From the NCBI GenBank assembly GCA_002423615.1, contig DIKO01000105.1, positions 1-64,000 of the forward strand: a DNA stretch of 64,000 nucleotides, in the 5' to 3' direction. The stretch comes from Desulfobacteraceae bacterium UBA5616 (lineage in GTDB: Bacteria; Desulfobacterota; Desulfobacteria; Desulfobacterales; UBA5616). The notes beneath the pieces were generated by a model, which did no database searches, was not told the origin of the DNA, and saw only the letters and a program-made list of their open reading frames with translations. Made by a program: the position numbers and the translations under genes. Shown in pieces: positions 1 through 8,947 of the stretch (its first letter is position 1; every line of letters begins with the position of its first letter).

Positions 1-107
1 TTGGCGATATAATCAAAGCAGGCATTGTCGTTGCTAAACCATTCATCAAACTCTTGGAATGTTTTAGGATAATCGATGCCGGCAACGGGGTGTCTTGGCT
101 CCTCCAT
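1..107 (-). mobile_element. IS1595-family transposase, N-terminal fragment cut by the window edge
   Basis: A reading frame starts with ATG at 107 on the minus strand and stays open to base 1. It translates to about 35 residues beginning MEEPRHPVAGIDYPKTFQEF and continuing to a DEWF...ACFDYIA segment. From memory this is the typical N-terminus of IS1595/ISXO2-like transposases, just before their zinc-ribbon domain. The rest lies outside the window, so completeness cannot be judged. I could not define the terminal inverted repeat in 108-245. Confidence 0.7.
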
Positions 108-245
108 AACCGCATACTACACCATGTGGTCGGTTGAGTAAAGTGCATACCCACTTTGTTGTATTTGTTTTTCGCGCAAAGCCAAGTCCGCTATGAAAGA
201 AATATCGAATTTCTTTTCTATCAAAACAAAAACCCTTGTTTTATT
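108..245. other. spacer between transposase start and rsmI
   Basis: This AT-rich stretch should contain the upstream end of the insertion element and the tail of the rsmI operon. I see no gene in it and no inverted repeat that I can assign with confidence. Confidence 0.4.
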
Positions 246-1145
246 TTATTCACTCGTGTTCTCCTTCAACTTAAGAATTTCGTTATAAATTAATTGTCTC
301 GGCACCCCTGTTTTGTCGGCGATGCTTTTGGCCAGGGCCGAGGGTTTTTCATTCGACGTCTCAAGAGCGGATTTGATTTCATCTCTGAGGGTTTCCGGGG
401 TAATGGCTTCATCCTCCCCACCCGCGATAACAAGGGTGCACTCGCCCTTAATTTCCTCCCGCTGTTCAATTTCCGCTAAAATCTCGGCAAGGGACCCGTG
501 GATAAATTCTTCATGAATTTTGGTCAGTTCCCGGGTCAATACCGCCTTCCGGGTTCCCATGATGTCCGTAAGCTCCGTCAGCAAAGCCACAATTCGCCGG
601 GGGGATTCATAGAGAATAACGGTCCGCTTTTCCGATTTGATCTCACCTGCCTGTAAAGCCCGCTTTTGTTTTTTACGGTCTAAAAATCCCATAAAAACAA
701 AGGAATCCGTCGACAACCCCGAGGCGCAAAGGGCGGTTATGGAAGCGCAGACACCGGGGATGGGGACCACGGGGATATGGTGTTCAATCGCAGCTTTGAC
801 CATGCGATATCCCGGATCGGAAACCGTCGGCGTGCCAGCATTGGAAACCAGGGCAACGGACAGGCCGTTCTTTAATTTTTCCATGATCAGCGGAATCCGC
901 TCTTTTTCATTGTGTTCATGGCAGGACAGGGTCCGGTTGGAAATTCCGTGGAGTGAAAACAGCCTGGCCGTATGCCGAGTGTCTTCCGCAGCCACCAGGT
1001 CCACCTCCGCAAGAACGCCCAGGGCTCTTAGCGTGATGTCCTCCCGGTTGCCGATGGGGGTGGCGACGATATACAGGTGTCCGGGCTCGACATACCTCCG
1101 GGGTTTATCGGGTAACGCATTCAAAGGCATTCTTGACAATCTCAA
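246..1145 (-). CDS. rsmI: 16S rRNA (cytidine(1402)-2'-O)-methyltransferase RsmI
   Basis: RsmI 2'-O-methylates C1402 in the decoding centre of 16S rRNA using S-adenosylmethionine. The protein (299 aa from this start) shows the family landmarks in order: LYIVATPIGN near residue 24, AAEDTRHT near 53, the glycine-rich VSNAGTPTVSDPGY near 100, and PGVCASITALCASG near 130. These belong to the SAM-dependent tetrapyrrole-methylase fold. Family members are usually about 280 aa, so the second Met (1130) may be the true start. From either Met the gene overlaps the 3' end of yraN, which implies translational coupling. It is the last gene of a thioesterase-yraN-rsmI run. The pairing of rsmI with yraN is common in bacteria. 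Confidence 0.93.
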   Translation of the reverse strand: MRLSRMPLNALPDKPRRYVEPGHLYIVATPIGNREDITLRALGVLAEVDLVAAEDTRHTARLFSLHGISNRTLSCHEHNEKERIPLIMEKLKNGLSVALVSNAGTPTVSDPGYRMVKAAIEHHIPVVPIPGVCASITALCASGLSTDSFVFMGFLDRKKQKRALQAGEIKSEKRTVILYESPRRIVALLTELTDIMGTRKAVLTRELTKIHEEFIHGSLAEILAEIEQREEIKGECTLVIAGGEDEAITPETLRDEIKSALETSNEKPSALAKSIADKTGVPRQLIYNEILKLKENTSE

Positions 1146-1476
1146 CTAGAGGCCGGTTTCCATCCTCAAGGATGGAAACCACATCAAATCTGGCACGGAC
1201 GTTCATCCGGCCTGTTTTTTTCAGGTAATACAGCGCTGTCAGGGAAATTTTCCGCTTCTTATGCCAGGTAATGGCATATTTAGGATCGCCGTAACGCAGG
1301 GTTTTCCTTGCCTTGACCTCAACAAAAACCAGGGTGTCGCCGTCCCTTGCGATAATGTCGATTTCCCCTATTTTTGTCTTGAAATTGGTTTCAAGAATCT
1401 CATACCCTTGTTTTTTAAGGGAGTTAACAGCAAGTGACTCGCTCTCTTTTCCGAATTCCTGACGATTGTTCAGCAT
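1105..1476 (-). CDS. yraN: YraN family (UPF0102) endonuclease-like protein
   Basis: This 123-residue protein has the UPF0102 core: an N-terminal GKESESLAVNSLKKQGYEIL segment, then GEIDIIARDGDTLVFVEVK. The Asp and the E-x-K of that second block form the nuclease-like active-site motif of the PD-(D/E)XK-related fold. Family length is typically 115-130 aa, so the gene is complete. Biochemical function is poorly established, with DNA processing proposed from fold alone. It lies 21 nt downstream of the thioesterase gene and overlaps rsmI. Confidence 0.9.
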   Translation of the reverse strand: MLNNRQEFGKESESLAVNSLKKQGYEILETNFKTKIGEIDIIARDGDTLVFVEVKARKTLRYGDPKYAITWHKKRKISLTALYYLKKTGRMNVRARFDVVSILEDGNRPLVEIVKNAFECVTR

Positions 1477-1497
1477 GGTGTTTGGTATTTCGACTCC

Positions 1498-1890
1498 TTA
1501 TGAACTTCGGTCCAGAACGTGCCGATCCGGAACAACGCAGGTGAAATTCCCCTCAAACACCAATATGTCCTGGTGTTTAACCGTAACGGCGACCGCATGT
1601 TTTTTCCCGTCTTTTTTGAGAACCTGGGCGCTGGCTTCCACTTCATCCCCCACCTTGACCGGTTTCAGAAATTTAACATCCGCTGCTCCCAGAACCACAT
1701 TGGGATCATTTACCGCGATCATCGCGGCATAATCAGCCAGTCCGAAAATAAAGCCGCCATGAACAAGCCCCTTTTGGTCAACGGCCATTTCCGGAATCGT
1801 CCGCAATCCGACCCGGCTCCGGTCTTTTTCAACAGACAGTACTTTTCCGCAAAGAGTGTTGTTGATCGTAAGATGTGTAAGAATCTCCAT
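1498..1890 (-). CDS. hotdog-fold thioesterase family protein
   Basis: The 130-residue protein matches the single-hotdog thioesterase architecture. A central HGGFIFGLADYAAM helix carries the conserved HGG turn, followed by beta-strand segments (ADVKFLKPVKVGDEVEASAQV, then HAVAVTVKHQDILVFEGNFT). Such enzymes hydrolyse acyl-CoA or related thioesters in the cytosol, but I cannot name the substrate. It heads the operon that continues into yraN and rsmI. The 224-bp divergent spacer to ihfA should hold both promoters. Confidence 0.75.
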   Translation of the reverse strand: MEILTHLTINNTLCGKVLSVEKDRSRVGLRTIPEMAVDQKGLVHGGFIFGLADYAAMIAVNDPNVVLGAADVKFLKPVKVGDEVEASAQVLKKDGKKHAVAVTVKHQDILVFEGNFTCVVPDRHVLDRSS

Positions 1891-2114
1891 GGATGAAAAG
1901 TCTTTCGATTCCTGATTTTTTCGTGAAAATCGATATGTTAAGGCCGAATTTTCGCCTCCTGATTAATTTTATGTCCATTCTAAGTATTTCTTGACAAAAT
2001 AACAACTTGAAATTAAAAAGCTTAAAATTAATCATAGGCTGCGGCACGGCCGGAAAAAGTATTTTTCAAAATAATTCGGATAGATATTAAATTAGCTGAG
2101 GAGTTGAAATCATA

Positions 2115-2399
2115 ATGACGCTTACGAAATCTCAAATCGTCGATTCGCTGACCAACGAGCTGGGTTTTTCCAGAAAAACAAGCACGGAAACTCTTGAAAC
2201 CCTCCTGGAGATTATCAAAAGTTCTCTGGAAAACGGCGAGGATGTCCTGATCAGCGGATACGGAAAATTCTGCGTAAAGGAGAAAAATTCCCGGCGTGGA
2301 CGGAATCCATCCACCGGAGATGATATGATTTTGGACCAGCGGAAGGTGGTTGTTTTCCGATGCTCACATCTATTACGGGAGAAAATAAACGGGGAATAA
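2115..2399 (+). CDS. ihfA: integration host factor alpha-like HU/IHF family DNA-binding protein
   Basis: At 94 aa this is a full-length HU/IHF-fold protein. It starts MTLTKSQIVDSLTNELGFS, has the dimerisation helices, then VLISGYGKFCVKEKNSRRG, and the DNA-intercalating arm motif GRNPSTGDDM. The arm motif and the ending RCSHLLREKING resemble IHF alpha more than HU. It would bend DNA in nucleoid organisation, transcription at sigma-54 promoters and recombination. A good ribosome-binding site (GAGGAG) precedes the ATG. The following gene starts 7 nt after its stop codon. Confidence 0.88.
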   Translation: MTLTKSQIVDSLTNELGFSRKTSTETLETLLEIIKSSLENGEDVLISGYGKFCVKEKNSRRGRNPSTGDDMILDQRKVVVFRCSHLLREKINGE

Positions 2400-2406
2400 G
2401 GAACTG

Positions 2407-2946
2407 ATGAATTTTCCGGAAAGCGACGAAATTGCTCTGAATTTTCTGTCGATCCTGCATGACCTCACAAAAGGAGACATGGCCTCGCAGATTTCCCTGT
2501 ATCAGGTCGGCGAAACGCTGGGACTTGACAGGGAATCATCCCTAAGAATTGCAGAGACCCTTATGGGAGAGGGTCTTGTGGAAATCAGAACCTTATCCGG
2601 CGGCATCGGCATCACCGAAACCGGTCAAAAGAAAGTCACACCCACTGAGGGCGGGGAAGCCGGGGAAAAAGCAGCTCTCTCCAGCTCTGCCGTGATGACC
2701 CCAGGGGACCGGAAAGCCGTTGAATCCTTGATCAACACCCTCAAACAGGCCTTCGATTCCATGGGCCTCGATTTCGATGGGCTGGCCGATCTGGCCGTGG
2801 ATATCAAAACCATCGACCTTCAACTGACGTCCAAAACCCCGAAAACCGCTGTTACCAGGGAATGCTTCATCTCCATCGCATCCCGTCTGGAAAAAAGCCG
2901 ATCACCCGAGCTTAAAAAACGGATCGCAGAACTTCTCGGCCCATAA
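2407..2946 (+). CDS. hypothetical winged-helix protein downstream of ihfA
   Basis: I do not recognise a named family. Residues 1-75 read like a winged helix: helix-rich with QISLYQVGETLGLDRESSLRIAETL and then a wing-like LVEIRTLSGGIGITETG. A Gly/Ala/Ser/Glu-rich linker (about 80-100) follows, then a helical C-terminal domain (EKSRSPELKKRIAELLGP at the end). It has no catalytic motif. The tight spacing after ihfA suggests co-transcription and a role in DNA binding or regulation; that is inference. Confidence 0.6.
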   Translation: MNFPESDEIALNFLSILHDLTKGDMASQISLYQVGETLGLDRESSLRIAETLMGEGLVEIRTLSGGIGITETGQKKVTPTEGGEAGEKAALSSSAVMTPGDRKAVESLINTLKQAFDSMGLDFDGLADLAVDIKTIDLQLTSKTPKTAVTRECFISIASRLEKSRSPELKKRIAELLGP

Positions 2947-3004
2947 AGAAATCCCCTTCCACGGATTGCCCCTCCGGATTAAGAATTCCGGCACCTCGGG
3001 CTTT

Positions 3005-3661
3005 TTATTTCAATGCCTTTATGCGCCGAATATCCTGGGATTTCCCCAGAATAATCAGGATATCGCTGTCCTTGATCAGAAAGCTCGCCGGCGGCACCAG
3101 GACAAAATTTTCCGGAACCAGTTCCTTAATGGCGATGATATGAACATTGTATTTGGCCCTGAGGTTCAGGTCCTTTAGATTTTTGCCGATAAACTCCCTG
3201 GGCGGGCCGACCTGAACCAGTTCGAACTCATCGGAAAGAGGAATGAAATCAAGGATATTGGGACGTGACAGGCTGCTGGATATGCGCAGGGCCATATCGC
3301 GTTCCGGGTGGATGATTTCGGTGGCGCCCACGCGTTTTAAAATTTTGCCGTGGTCATCATCCAAGGCCTTGGCCAGGATTTTTTTGACGCCGATTTCCTG
3401 CAGATAAAGACAAATGAGGATGCTGGTGCTGATCTTGGTGCCGGTGGAAACGATCACGCCGTCCATATTTTCCAGACCAAGGGTCTTCAGGGCCTCCTTG
3501 TCCGTGGAATCGAGCACCACGGCTTCGGTGCAATATGGGTCTATAGCCTGAACCCGTGTTTTGTCCGTATCAATGGCGATAACTTCATTGCCGTCTTCAA
3601 ACAGGGCTTTGGCCGCGTGGAAGCCGAAATTGCCAAGACCGATCACTGCAAACCGTTTCAT
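3005..3661 (-). CDS. trkA: TrkA/KtrA family potassium uptake regulatory protein
   Basis: The 218-residue protein has one RCK_N domain and one RCK_C domain. RCK_N opens with VIGLGNFGFHAAKALFEDG, a Rossmann nucleotide-binding loop, followed by the acidic VIAIDTD strand end. RCK_C occupies about residues 135-218 (QVGPPREFIGKNLKDLNLR). Cytosolic rings of this protein gate the TrkH/KtrB channel in response to NAD(H) or ATP/ADP. Its length fits the single-copy KtrA-like form rather than the tandem E. coli TrkA. It lies 17 nt downstream of trkH on the same strand. Confidence 0.92.
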   Translation of the reverse strand: MKRFAVIGLGNFGFHAAKALFEDGNEVIAIDTDKTRVQAIDPYCTEAVVLDSTDKEALKTLGLENMDGVIVSTGTKISTSILICLYLQEIGVKKILAKALDDDHGKILKRVGATEIIHPERDMALRISSSLSRPNILDFIPLSDEFELVQVGPPREFIGKNLKDLNLRAKYNVHIIAIKELVPENFVLVPPASFLIKDSDILIILGKSQDIRRIKALK

Positions 3662-3678
3662 GCGACACCTCCGTTGGC

Positions 3679-5049
3679 CTATCCCACCATCAGGTTCTCT
3701 TCGGCATATTCAATCCCATTGCCGACGCCTGCTCCCACGATGATGTAAGAGAAGGTGAGTACCCCCACCCGGCCGATAATCATTACAAAAATGATGATAT
3801 ATTTACTGAATGGATCAAGCATGGGCGTTATCCCCATGGATAACCCCACCGTCCCGAATGCGGAAACCACTTCAAACAGAAAGGCCAGGAATGAACGCTT
3901 CGAAATCTCCGGATGGACGCCGGACGCCGTATCCCCGACCAGCAGCAGGAAGACAGTGGTCCCGATAATGCCGATGGAGATCAGGATCAGAGACATGCTG
4001 CGGGTCACGGTTTCATTGGGGATGCTTTTCCTGAAAATATTGACACGGCGTTTTCTTTTGATGCGGCTTAAGGTGAAGGCCGTGAGCAGGGCCAGTGTGG
4101 TGGTCTTCACGCCTCCGCCGCAGGAACCTGGAGATGCGCCGAAAAACATGAAGAAAATCATCATGGCAAGTGTGGCGTCCTTCAGGGATCCGATGTCCAC
4201 CGTATTAAAGCCCGCAGTCCGGCAGGTGATGGACTGAAAAACCGGAGCCAGCAAACGGCTTCCGGGGGGGAGGGACCCCGTCAGCATTTGTTTTTCGAGA
4301 AAACCGAACATAACCATGCCGGCAAGAATCAGAAATAGGGTGGTCAGCAACACCGTTTTGGTTTGTATGGACAGCCGCGTCCTTTTTTTCCTCCGCATGA
4401 CGAACCAGGATTGCAGGTCATAAAGCACCGGAAACCCGATACCGCCGACCACAATCAGGCCTCCTATGGTCACATTCAACAGTAGGCTTCCGCTGTAGTC
4501 CATCAGGCTGTTCGGGAAAAGGGAAAACCCGGCATTACAGAAAGCTGAAACCGAGTGAAAGACCCCTCGATAAACGGCGGTGGGTATCGGCAGTTCCCTG
4601 CCCCAGTAAATGGAAAGCACAACCGCGCCAAATGCCTCGACGCCGAATGTGAAATAGATAATGCTCTTCACCAGGCCGAAAATATCTTCCCGGGGGGTAT
4701 GCGCAAACAAGTCCTGCATGGCCATTCTGTGACGGAAGGCAACGCTGCGTCCGAACCACCGAAACAGGGCCACTGATATGGTCATGACCCCCAGACCCCC
4801 GATCTGAATGAGGCACAGGATTACCCCCTGGCCGAACAGGCTGAAATAGCTTCCGGTATCCAGGACCGCAAGACCCGTGACGCAAACGGCCGATGTTGCG
4901 GTAAACAGCGCATCCGCCCAGAAAATGTGCCCGCCCATGGTGGAGAAGGGCAATTTCAGCAGGAATGTGCCCGCGAAGATCAGGGAAAGAAAGCTTCCCA
5001 GAACAAGAGCCGCCGGGTGAAGTTTAAGGACTCGACTGCGAAAGGTCAT
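3679..5049 (-). CDS. trkH: TrkH/KtrB family potassium transporter membrane subunit
   Basis: This 456-residue polytopic membrane protein has the repeated membrane-pore-membrane organisation of the Trk/Ktr superfamily. Pore-loop segments carrying the selectivity glycine are visible, including TSAVCVTGLAV near 53, SAFCNAGFSL near 168, and TCRTAGFNTVD near 275. It forms the K+ (or Na+/K+) path across the inner membrane and needs the TrkA protein encoded just downstream. Its start overlaps the stop of the upstream Cys-rich gene in an ATGA arrangement. Confidence 0.93.
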   Translation of the reverse strand: MTFRSRVLKLHPAALVLGSFLSLIFAGTFLLKLPFSTMGGHIFWADALFTATSAVCVTGLAVLDTGSYFSLFGQGVILCLIQIGGLGVMTISVALFRWFGRSVAFRHRMAMQDLFAHTPREDIFGLVKSIIYFTFGVEAFGAVVLSIYWGRELPIPTAVYRGVFHSVSAFCNAGFSLFPNSLMDYSGSLLLNVTIGGLIVVGGIGFPVLYDLQSWFVMRRKKRTRLSIQTKTVLLTTLFLILAGMVMFGFLEKQMLTGSLPPGSRLLAPVFQSITCRTAGFNTVDIGSLKDATLAMMIFFMFFGASPGSCGGGVKTTTLALLTAFTLSRIKRKRRVNIFRKSIPNETVTRSMSLILISIGIIGTTVFLLLVGDTASGVHPEISKRSFLAFLFEVVSAFGTVGLSMGITPMLDPFSKYIIIFVMIIGRVGVLTFSYIIVGAGVGNGIEYAEENLMVG

Positions 5050-5621
5050 TCCCTGTCCCTCGGGTTCAGAAAATATTCACAGTACGCATGGCCGGCCGTC
5101 TCGCAGACGTGATGAAGCCTGCCGCCTCCCAGTACCATACGGTTCCGGTATGCGCCACAGGAGATCAGTTCATTTCCGTCATCCACCGGGCGATAGGTGA
5201 GGAACGGGCAGAGTTGGCCTAAAATCCGGTCTATTCTCATGGATCCATCTGCATGGGTCAAACGGTTAAAAATAAAGCCGGGGTCCACAGATCCGTTTTC
5301 TCCTTGAATATGGACAAAATCCAACCCCGCATCCGCCATCCGTCGGATCATATCCCGGTGGGGACGGTCCATAGAGGCCGTCACCCGCACTTCTTCGGAC
5401 ACGGGATGGCTTTTTAAACAATGACAAAGCTCAACAATGTCGTCACGCAGCGAGCGCCTGTTCCGCGTTGAAAAGCAGATGATGATCAATTCAAAGCTGG
5501 CCGTCGTAGCTGCAAAAAGGCAGCAAAGAGGCGAGCGGACCCATTGACAGTCCACCCTGTTTTCGATACGGATACGTTCATGTAACCGGCATACCAGAAT
5601 TTTAGGCTGCATCGAAGACAA
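5046..5621 (-). CDS. unknown Cys-rich protein coupled to trkHA
   Basis: I cannot assign a family. The 191-residue protein has an N-terminal hydrophobic strand region (FELIIICFSTRN). A middle segment, ASMDRPHRDMIRRMADAGLD, resembles the substrate barrel of radical SAM enzymes. The C-terminal third has spaced cysteines (GQLCPFL, ISCGAYRN, HHVCETAGHAYCEYFLNP). There is no CxxxCxxC triad, so it is not an intact radical SAM enzyme, though an auxiliary-cluster (SPASM-like) fold is possible. Its stop overlaps the trkH start by 4 nt, so it is translationally coupled to K+ transport genes. An internal ATG at 5612 may be the true start. Confidence 0.6.
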   Translation of the reverse strand: MSSMQPKILVCRLHERIRIENRVDCQWVRSPLCCLFAATTASFELIIICFSTRNRRSLRDDIVELCHCLKSHPVSEEVRVTASMDRPHRDMIRRMADAGLDFVHIQGENGSVDPGFIFNRLTHADGSMRIDRILGQLCPFLTYRPVDDGNELISCGAYRNRMVLGGGRLHHVCETAGHAYCEYFLNPRDRE

Positions 5622-5806
5622 AACCTTGTAGTTGGGATTTCCGCCATTTACCCGGCCTGTTCGTTCAGCCCATACAGCAATTTTTATGCCTGTTATTTTA
5701 TCTAATTGATTTTATATAAAAAAGCAGTTGCGCCCCAGTATTATCGCTCTGGGTAACGGCAACGAAGTTGAATCCTGCAAGGAAAAGCTCCTGCATCTTG
5801 CAAGGA

Positions 5807-7132
5807 TTAATCCAGATTATATTTTTTTCGTTTTCGCCACAGAGTGGCCGGATCGATGCCCAGTACCCTGGCGGCCTCTTCCAGCGACGGTGTATGGGAT
5901 ATGACCGTCCTAATATGCTCTTTTTCAATTTCACCCAGACTTTTCAGGGAAGTGGAGGAAATGGATGAAGAATTGAAATTTGCAATGCCGGAAGACAGGT
6001 CAGCCGTCCTGATTTCGGTTTCATGAGCCATGATGACGGCCCGTTCAATGGCGTTGATCAATTCCCGGACATTCCCAGGCCAGGGATAGTTCTGCATCCT
6101 CTGCAACGCTTCGGGGATTATGCCGCGGACAGACTTGTCGTTCAAACGGGCCGATTGCTTCAGGTAATGCTCGGCCAGCAGTTGAATATCCTCAGGCCGA
6201 TCCCTCAGCGGGGGAATGAAGAGTTCCAGTACATTCAGGCGAAAGTAAAGATCCTCCCTGAAGTCCCCCTGTCGGACCATTTCCTCCAAATCCCTGTTGG
6301 TGGCGGCGATAATGCGCACATCCACGGAATGGGGCCTGGGATCCCCGAGACGCTCGTATTCCCGCTCTTGTATGAAACGGAGCAATTTCCCTTGAACGGT
6401 GATGGGAATTTCCGAAACTTCATCGAGGAAAACGGTCCCCCCCTCGGCCAGTTTCAGTTTTCCCTCCTTGTCCCGCAAGGCTCCGGTAAATGCACCCTTG
6501 ACATGGCCGAAAAGATCGCTTTCCAGGAGATTTTCGTGAAGCGCCGTGCAATCCACGGTCACCAGAGGACCTTTCGACCTGGGACTCCAGTCATGAATCA
6601 ACCTTGCCAAAAGCCCTTTTCCAGTGCCGCTTTCGCCGCTGATCAGAACAATCGCTTCAGAATCCGCAACCTGACGAGCCGTCTGCAGAATTTTCCGCAT
6701 TCTTCGGTTCCGGGTCAGGATGCCCCCCTCGGAAAAAATTCCTTTCAGAACGGCGATCTCTTTTTCCATGTGATGAATTCGATTGCGGCGCTCCATAACG
6801 AGATCCAGCTGACCGGGGACAAATGGTTTGGGCAGGTAATCAAAAGCCCCCATTTTAACGGCACTGACAGCGGTTTCAATGGAGGCGTGGGCCGTGATCA
6901 TCACCACCTGGGTCTTGATGCCGCATTGTACAATTTCCTTAAGCACTTCCAGTCCATTGCCATCCGGAAGCTTCAAATCCAGCAACACAAGATCGGGGGT
7001 TTCCCTGTTAAAACATTCGAGTCCTTTTCCGCCGGAAATCGCCTTTACAACCTCAAACCCTTTTTCTTCAAGATACATTTCCAGGGTGGCCAGGATATTC
7101 TCGTCATCGTCAATGATCAGCGCTTTTTCCAT
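5807..7132 (-). CDS. sigma-54-dependent NtrC-family response regulator
   Basis: The 441-residue protein has three domains. The receiver (1-120) has the acidic pair at 8-10, phospho-acceptor Asp52 (DLVLLDLKLPDG) and Lys in YLPKPF. An AAA+ domain (about 140-370) has Walker A GESGTGKG, the sigma-54-contacting GAFTGA loop and Walker B VFLDEVSE. A C-terminal Fis-type HTH follows (EEAARVLGIDPATLWRKRKK). It activates sigma-54 RNA polymerase when phosphorylated. Its start overlaps the upstream kinase stop by 23 nt, so the kinase is its likely partner. Targets are unknown; the sigma-54-like promoter at 24203-24218 is one candidate in this window. Confidence 0.93.
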   Translation of the reverse strand: MEKALIIDDDENILATLEMYLEEKGFEVVKAISGGKGLECFNRETPDLVLLDLKLPDGNGLEVLKEIVQCGIKTQVVMITAHASIETAVSAVKMGAFDYLPKPFVPGQLDLVMERRNRIHHMEKEIAVLKGIFSEGGILTRNRRMRKILQTARQVADSEAIVLISGESGTGKGLLARLIHDWSPRSKGPLVTVDCTALHENLLESDLFGHVKGAFTGALRDKEGKLKLAEGGTVFLDEVSEIPITVQGKLLRFIQEREYERLGDPRPHSVDVRIIAATNRDLEEMVRQGDFREDLYFRLNVLELFIPPLRDRPEDIQLLAEHYLKQSARLNDKSVRGIIPEALQRMQNYPWPGNVRELINAIERAVIMAHETEIRTADLSSGIANFNSSSISSTSLKSLGEIEKEHIRTVISHTPSLEEAARVLGIDPATLWRKRKKYNLD

Positions 7133-8669
7133 TCATATCCTCCGCTTTGGATGGTATCCAGAAGGTAAAGGTTGCACCTTCCCCCATCGTGCTCCTGACA
7201 TGGATATCGCCGCCATGCTGTTCGATGATGTCCTTGACGATGGCCAAACCCAGACCGATGGTGCCGCTTTTTCCGCGTTCGGAAAATTGGGTGAACCGGT
7301 CAAAAATATGCGGCAGAAAGCGGGGGTTGATGCCGCTGCCGGTATCGATGCAGTGAAAATAAAACCGCGATTGTTGTTTGTGGACCCTTAGGATGATACG
7401 CCCTCCCCGATCGGTGTAACGCAGGGCATTTCCCACCAGATTGGTGATCACCCAGGGAAAACGGAATGAATCAATGGTGACGGGAGGAAGTTTTTCCTGG
7501 ACGTGAATTTCGATAAAAACTCCTTTGATTTCAGCTTCTTTCATCAGAGGCGCAAGGCTTTCCCGAATCACCACGCCGATATCCAGGGTTTCTTTGGGTC
7601 GGGGTTTGGACATGGTTTCAAGACGGGAAATGTCCACCAGTTCGTTGATCAGCACCGTCAACCGCCTGCAATCGTCATGGGCCATCTTAAGCAGTTTGCC
7701 TTTTTTTTCAGCTTCCAGACCTTCACCCCGCTCATGCAGCATGCCGATGCTCATGGACAGGGAGGTCAGGGGCGTTTTCAACTGGTGTGAAATATCGGCG
7801 ATAAATCTTCCTTTTGCCTCCTCGCTGCGACGAACCTTTTCTTTTTCCTCGGCAAGAATATCATCACGATGACGATCGTATTGTTCAAGGCGGTTGAAAA
7901 GGCGTGAGAAGGACTGGGTCAGAAAACCGATCTCATCCCCGGTGCGGGTCTCCACAATGGGATAAACGCCCGTTCCTTCCCGGGTGTCTGAAAGACTTCG
8001 GGCAAGGGTCATGATCGGCCTGGCGATGCGGTAGGATAAAAAATAACTCAACGTCAGAATAGCACCGATAATGACCCCGAAAAGAATGGTTGAATGACGT
8101 TGGGCCCGGGAGGCAAAATCCCGTGTCTCCAGTTCCGCCCTTTCCATTGCTTTCTCATTAATCAAAACCAGGCTGTCCACGGTTAAAACCATTTTGGCCG
8201 TTAATGTCAGAAAGCCTGCGACACGCTGACCGGACAAGGGGTCATCAAGTGTCGGGCCAAAGGATCTCACCGGAATTTCATACTGACTGTAAAGCTCGTA
8301 TAAATGATTGACCAGATCCTGCTCACCATCCTCGGTGATGTTCTCCCGGCAGACACTCAGATTGGACGATAACTTTTTTAAGGTATCCGCTGAAACGCCG
8401 GGGAACCTCATCCCCCGGGATACATGATCCAGAAGGTTGTTTTGAATTTCTTCAAGGGATTTTCGAACCTCTTGAGCAGCCTTGATGCTTTTATAATTCT
8501 TGGACAGGATCAGTTCCGCGCTTTCTCCCAGGGAACTCAGATACTGGTTGTTGACAAAGGCCGCGGCCAACAAGGCGATGGTCGGGGCCAGGCATACCAA
8601 AAATATTTTAAACCGGATGGGATGTCGGATCACAATCCCGTCTTTTGATTTCCGACGAATAATTTTCAT
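7110..8669 (-). CDS. membrane sensor histidine kinase (HAMP-HisKA-HATPase), partner of the NtrC-type regulator
   Basis: This 519-residue kinase has a first membrane segment at about 20-40 and a periplasmic helical domain to about 190. A second membrane segment (about 193-213) is followed by a HAMP domain and the HisKA box with phospho-acceptor His295 in ADISHQLKTPLTS. A HATPase domain follows, with an N box (NLVGNALRYTDRGG), DTGSGI and a GLGLAIV G box. The architecture resembles KinB-like kinases that pair with AlgB/NtrC-type regulators. The sensed signal cannot be read from sequence. It is the first gene of a run that may continue through the response regulator into trkHA. Confidence 0.92.
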   Translation of the reverse strand: MKIIRRKSKDGIVIRHPIRFKIFLVCLAPTIALLAAAFVNNQYLSSLGESAELILSKNYKSIKAAQEVRKSLEEIQNNLLDHVSRGMRFPGVSADTLKKLSSNLSVCRENITEDGEQDLVNHLYELYSQYEIPVRSFGPTLDDPLSGQRVAGFLTLTAKMVLTVDSLVLINEKAMERAELETRDFASRAQRHSTILFGVIIGAILTLSYFLSYRIARPIMTLARSLSDTREGTGVYPIVETRTGDEIGFLTQSFSRLFNRLEQYDRHRDDILAEEKEKVRRSEEAKGRFIADISHQLKTPLTSLSMSIGMLHERGEGLEAEKKGKLLKMAHDDCRRLTVLINELVDISRLETMSKPRPKETLDIGVVIRESLAPLMKEAEIKGVFIEIHVQEKLPPVTIDSFRFPWVITNLVGNALRYTDRGGRIILRVHKQQSRFYFHCIDTGSGINPRFLPHIFDRFTQFSERGKSGTIGLGLAIVKDIIEQHGGDIHVRSTMGEGATFTFWIPSKAEDMNGKSADH

Positions 8670-8947
8670 ACATCTTCATAATATTCCGTTTTCTCAGAAC
8701 AAAGCAACAGTGAAATCGCCTTGTCACAGCCCGGTTCGGTAGCTGTTCTGCGACTCCATCGCGCAGAAAAATCGCGATTATGCGAACAAATCGGAACCCC
8801 CCGGCCCGGCATAGCGACAACACATTGATAATATAATACTTTAATTTTCGCTGAATATCCATTCATGGGCAGGTTTTATGCACTACATTTTCAAAATGCA
8901 AAAGAGTCGCATAAAAAATTACCCAAATTCGACAGGAGGAGCAATCT

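Noticed and set aside
1829..2047. 72-codon minus-strand frame in the thioesterase/ihfA spacer
   Set aside because: It overlaps the thioesterase start, lacks a ribosome-binding site and has AT-driven composition.
6023..7168. 381-codon frame on the plus strand opposite the NtrC-type regulator
   Set aside because: It is the complement of a strongly conserved three-domain protein and has no recognisable domain, so it is a codon-bias shadow.
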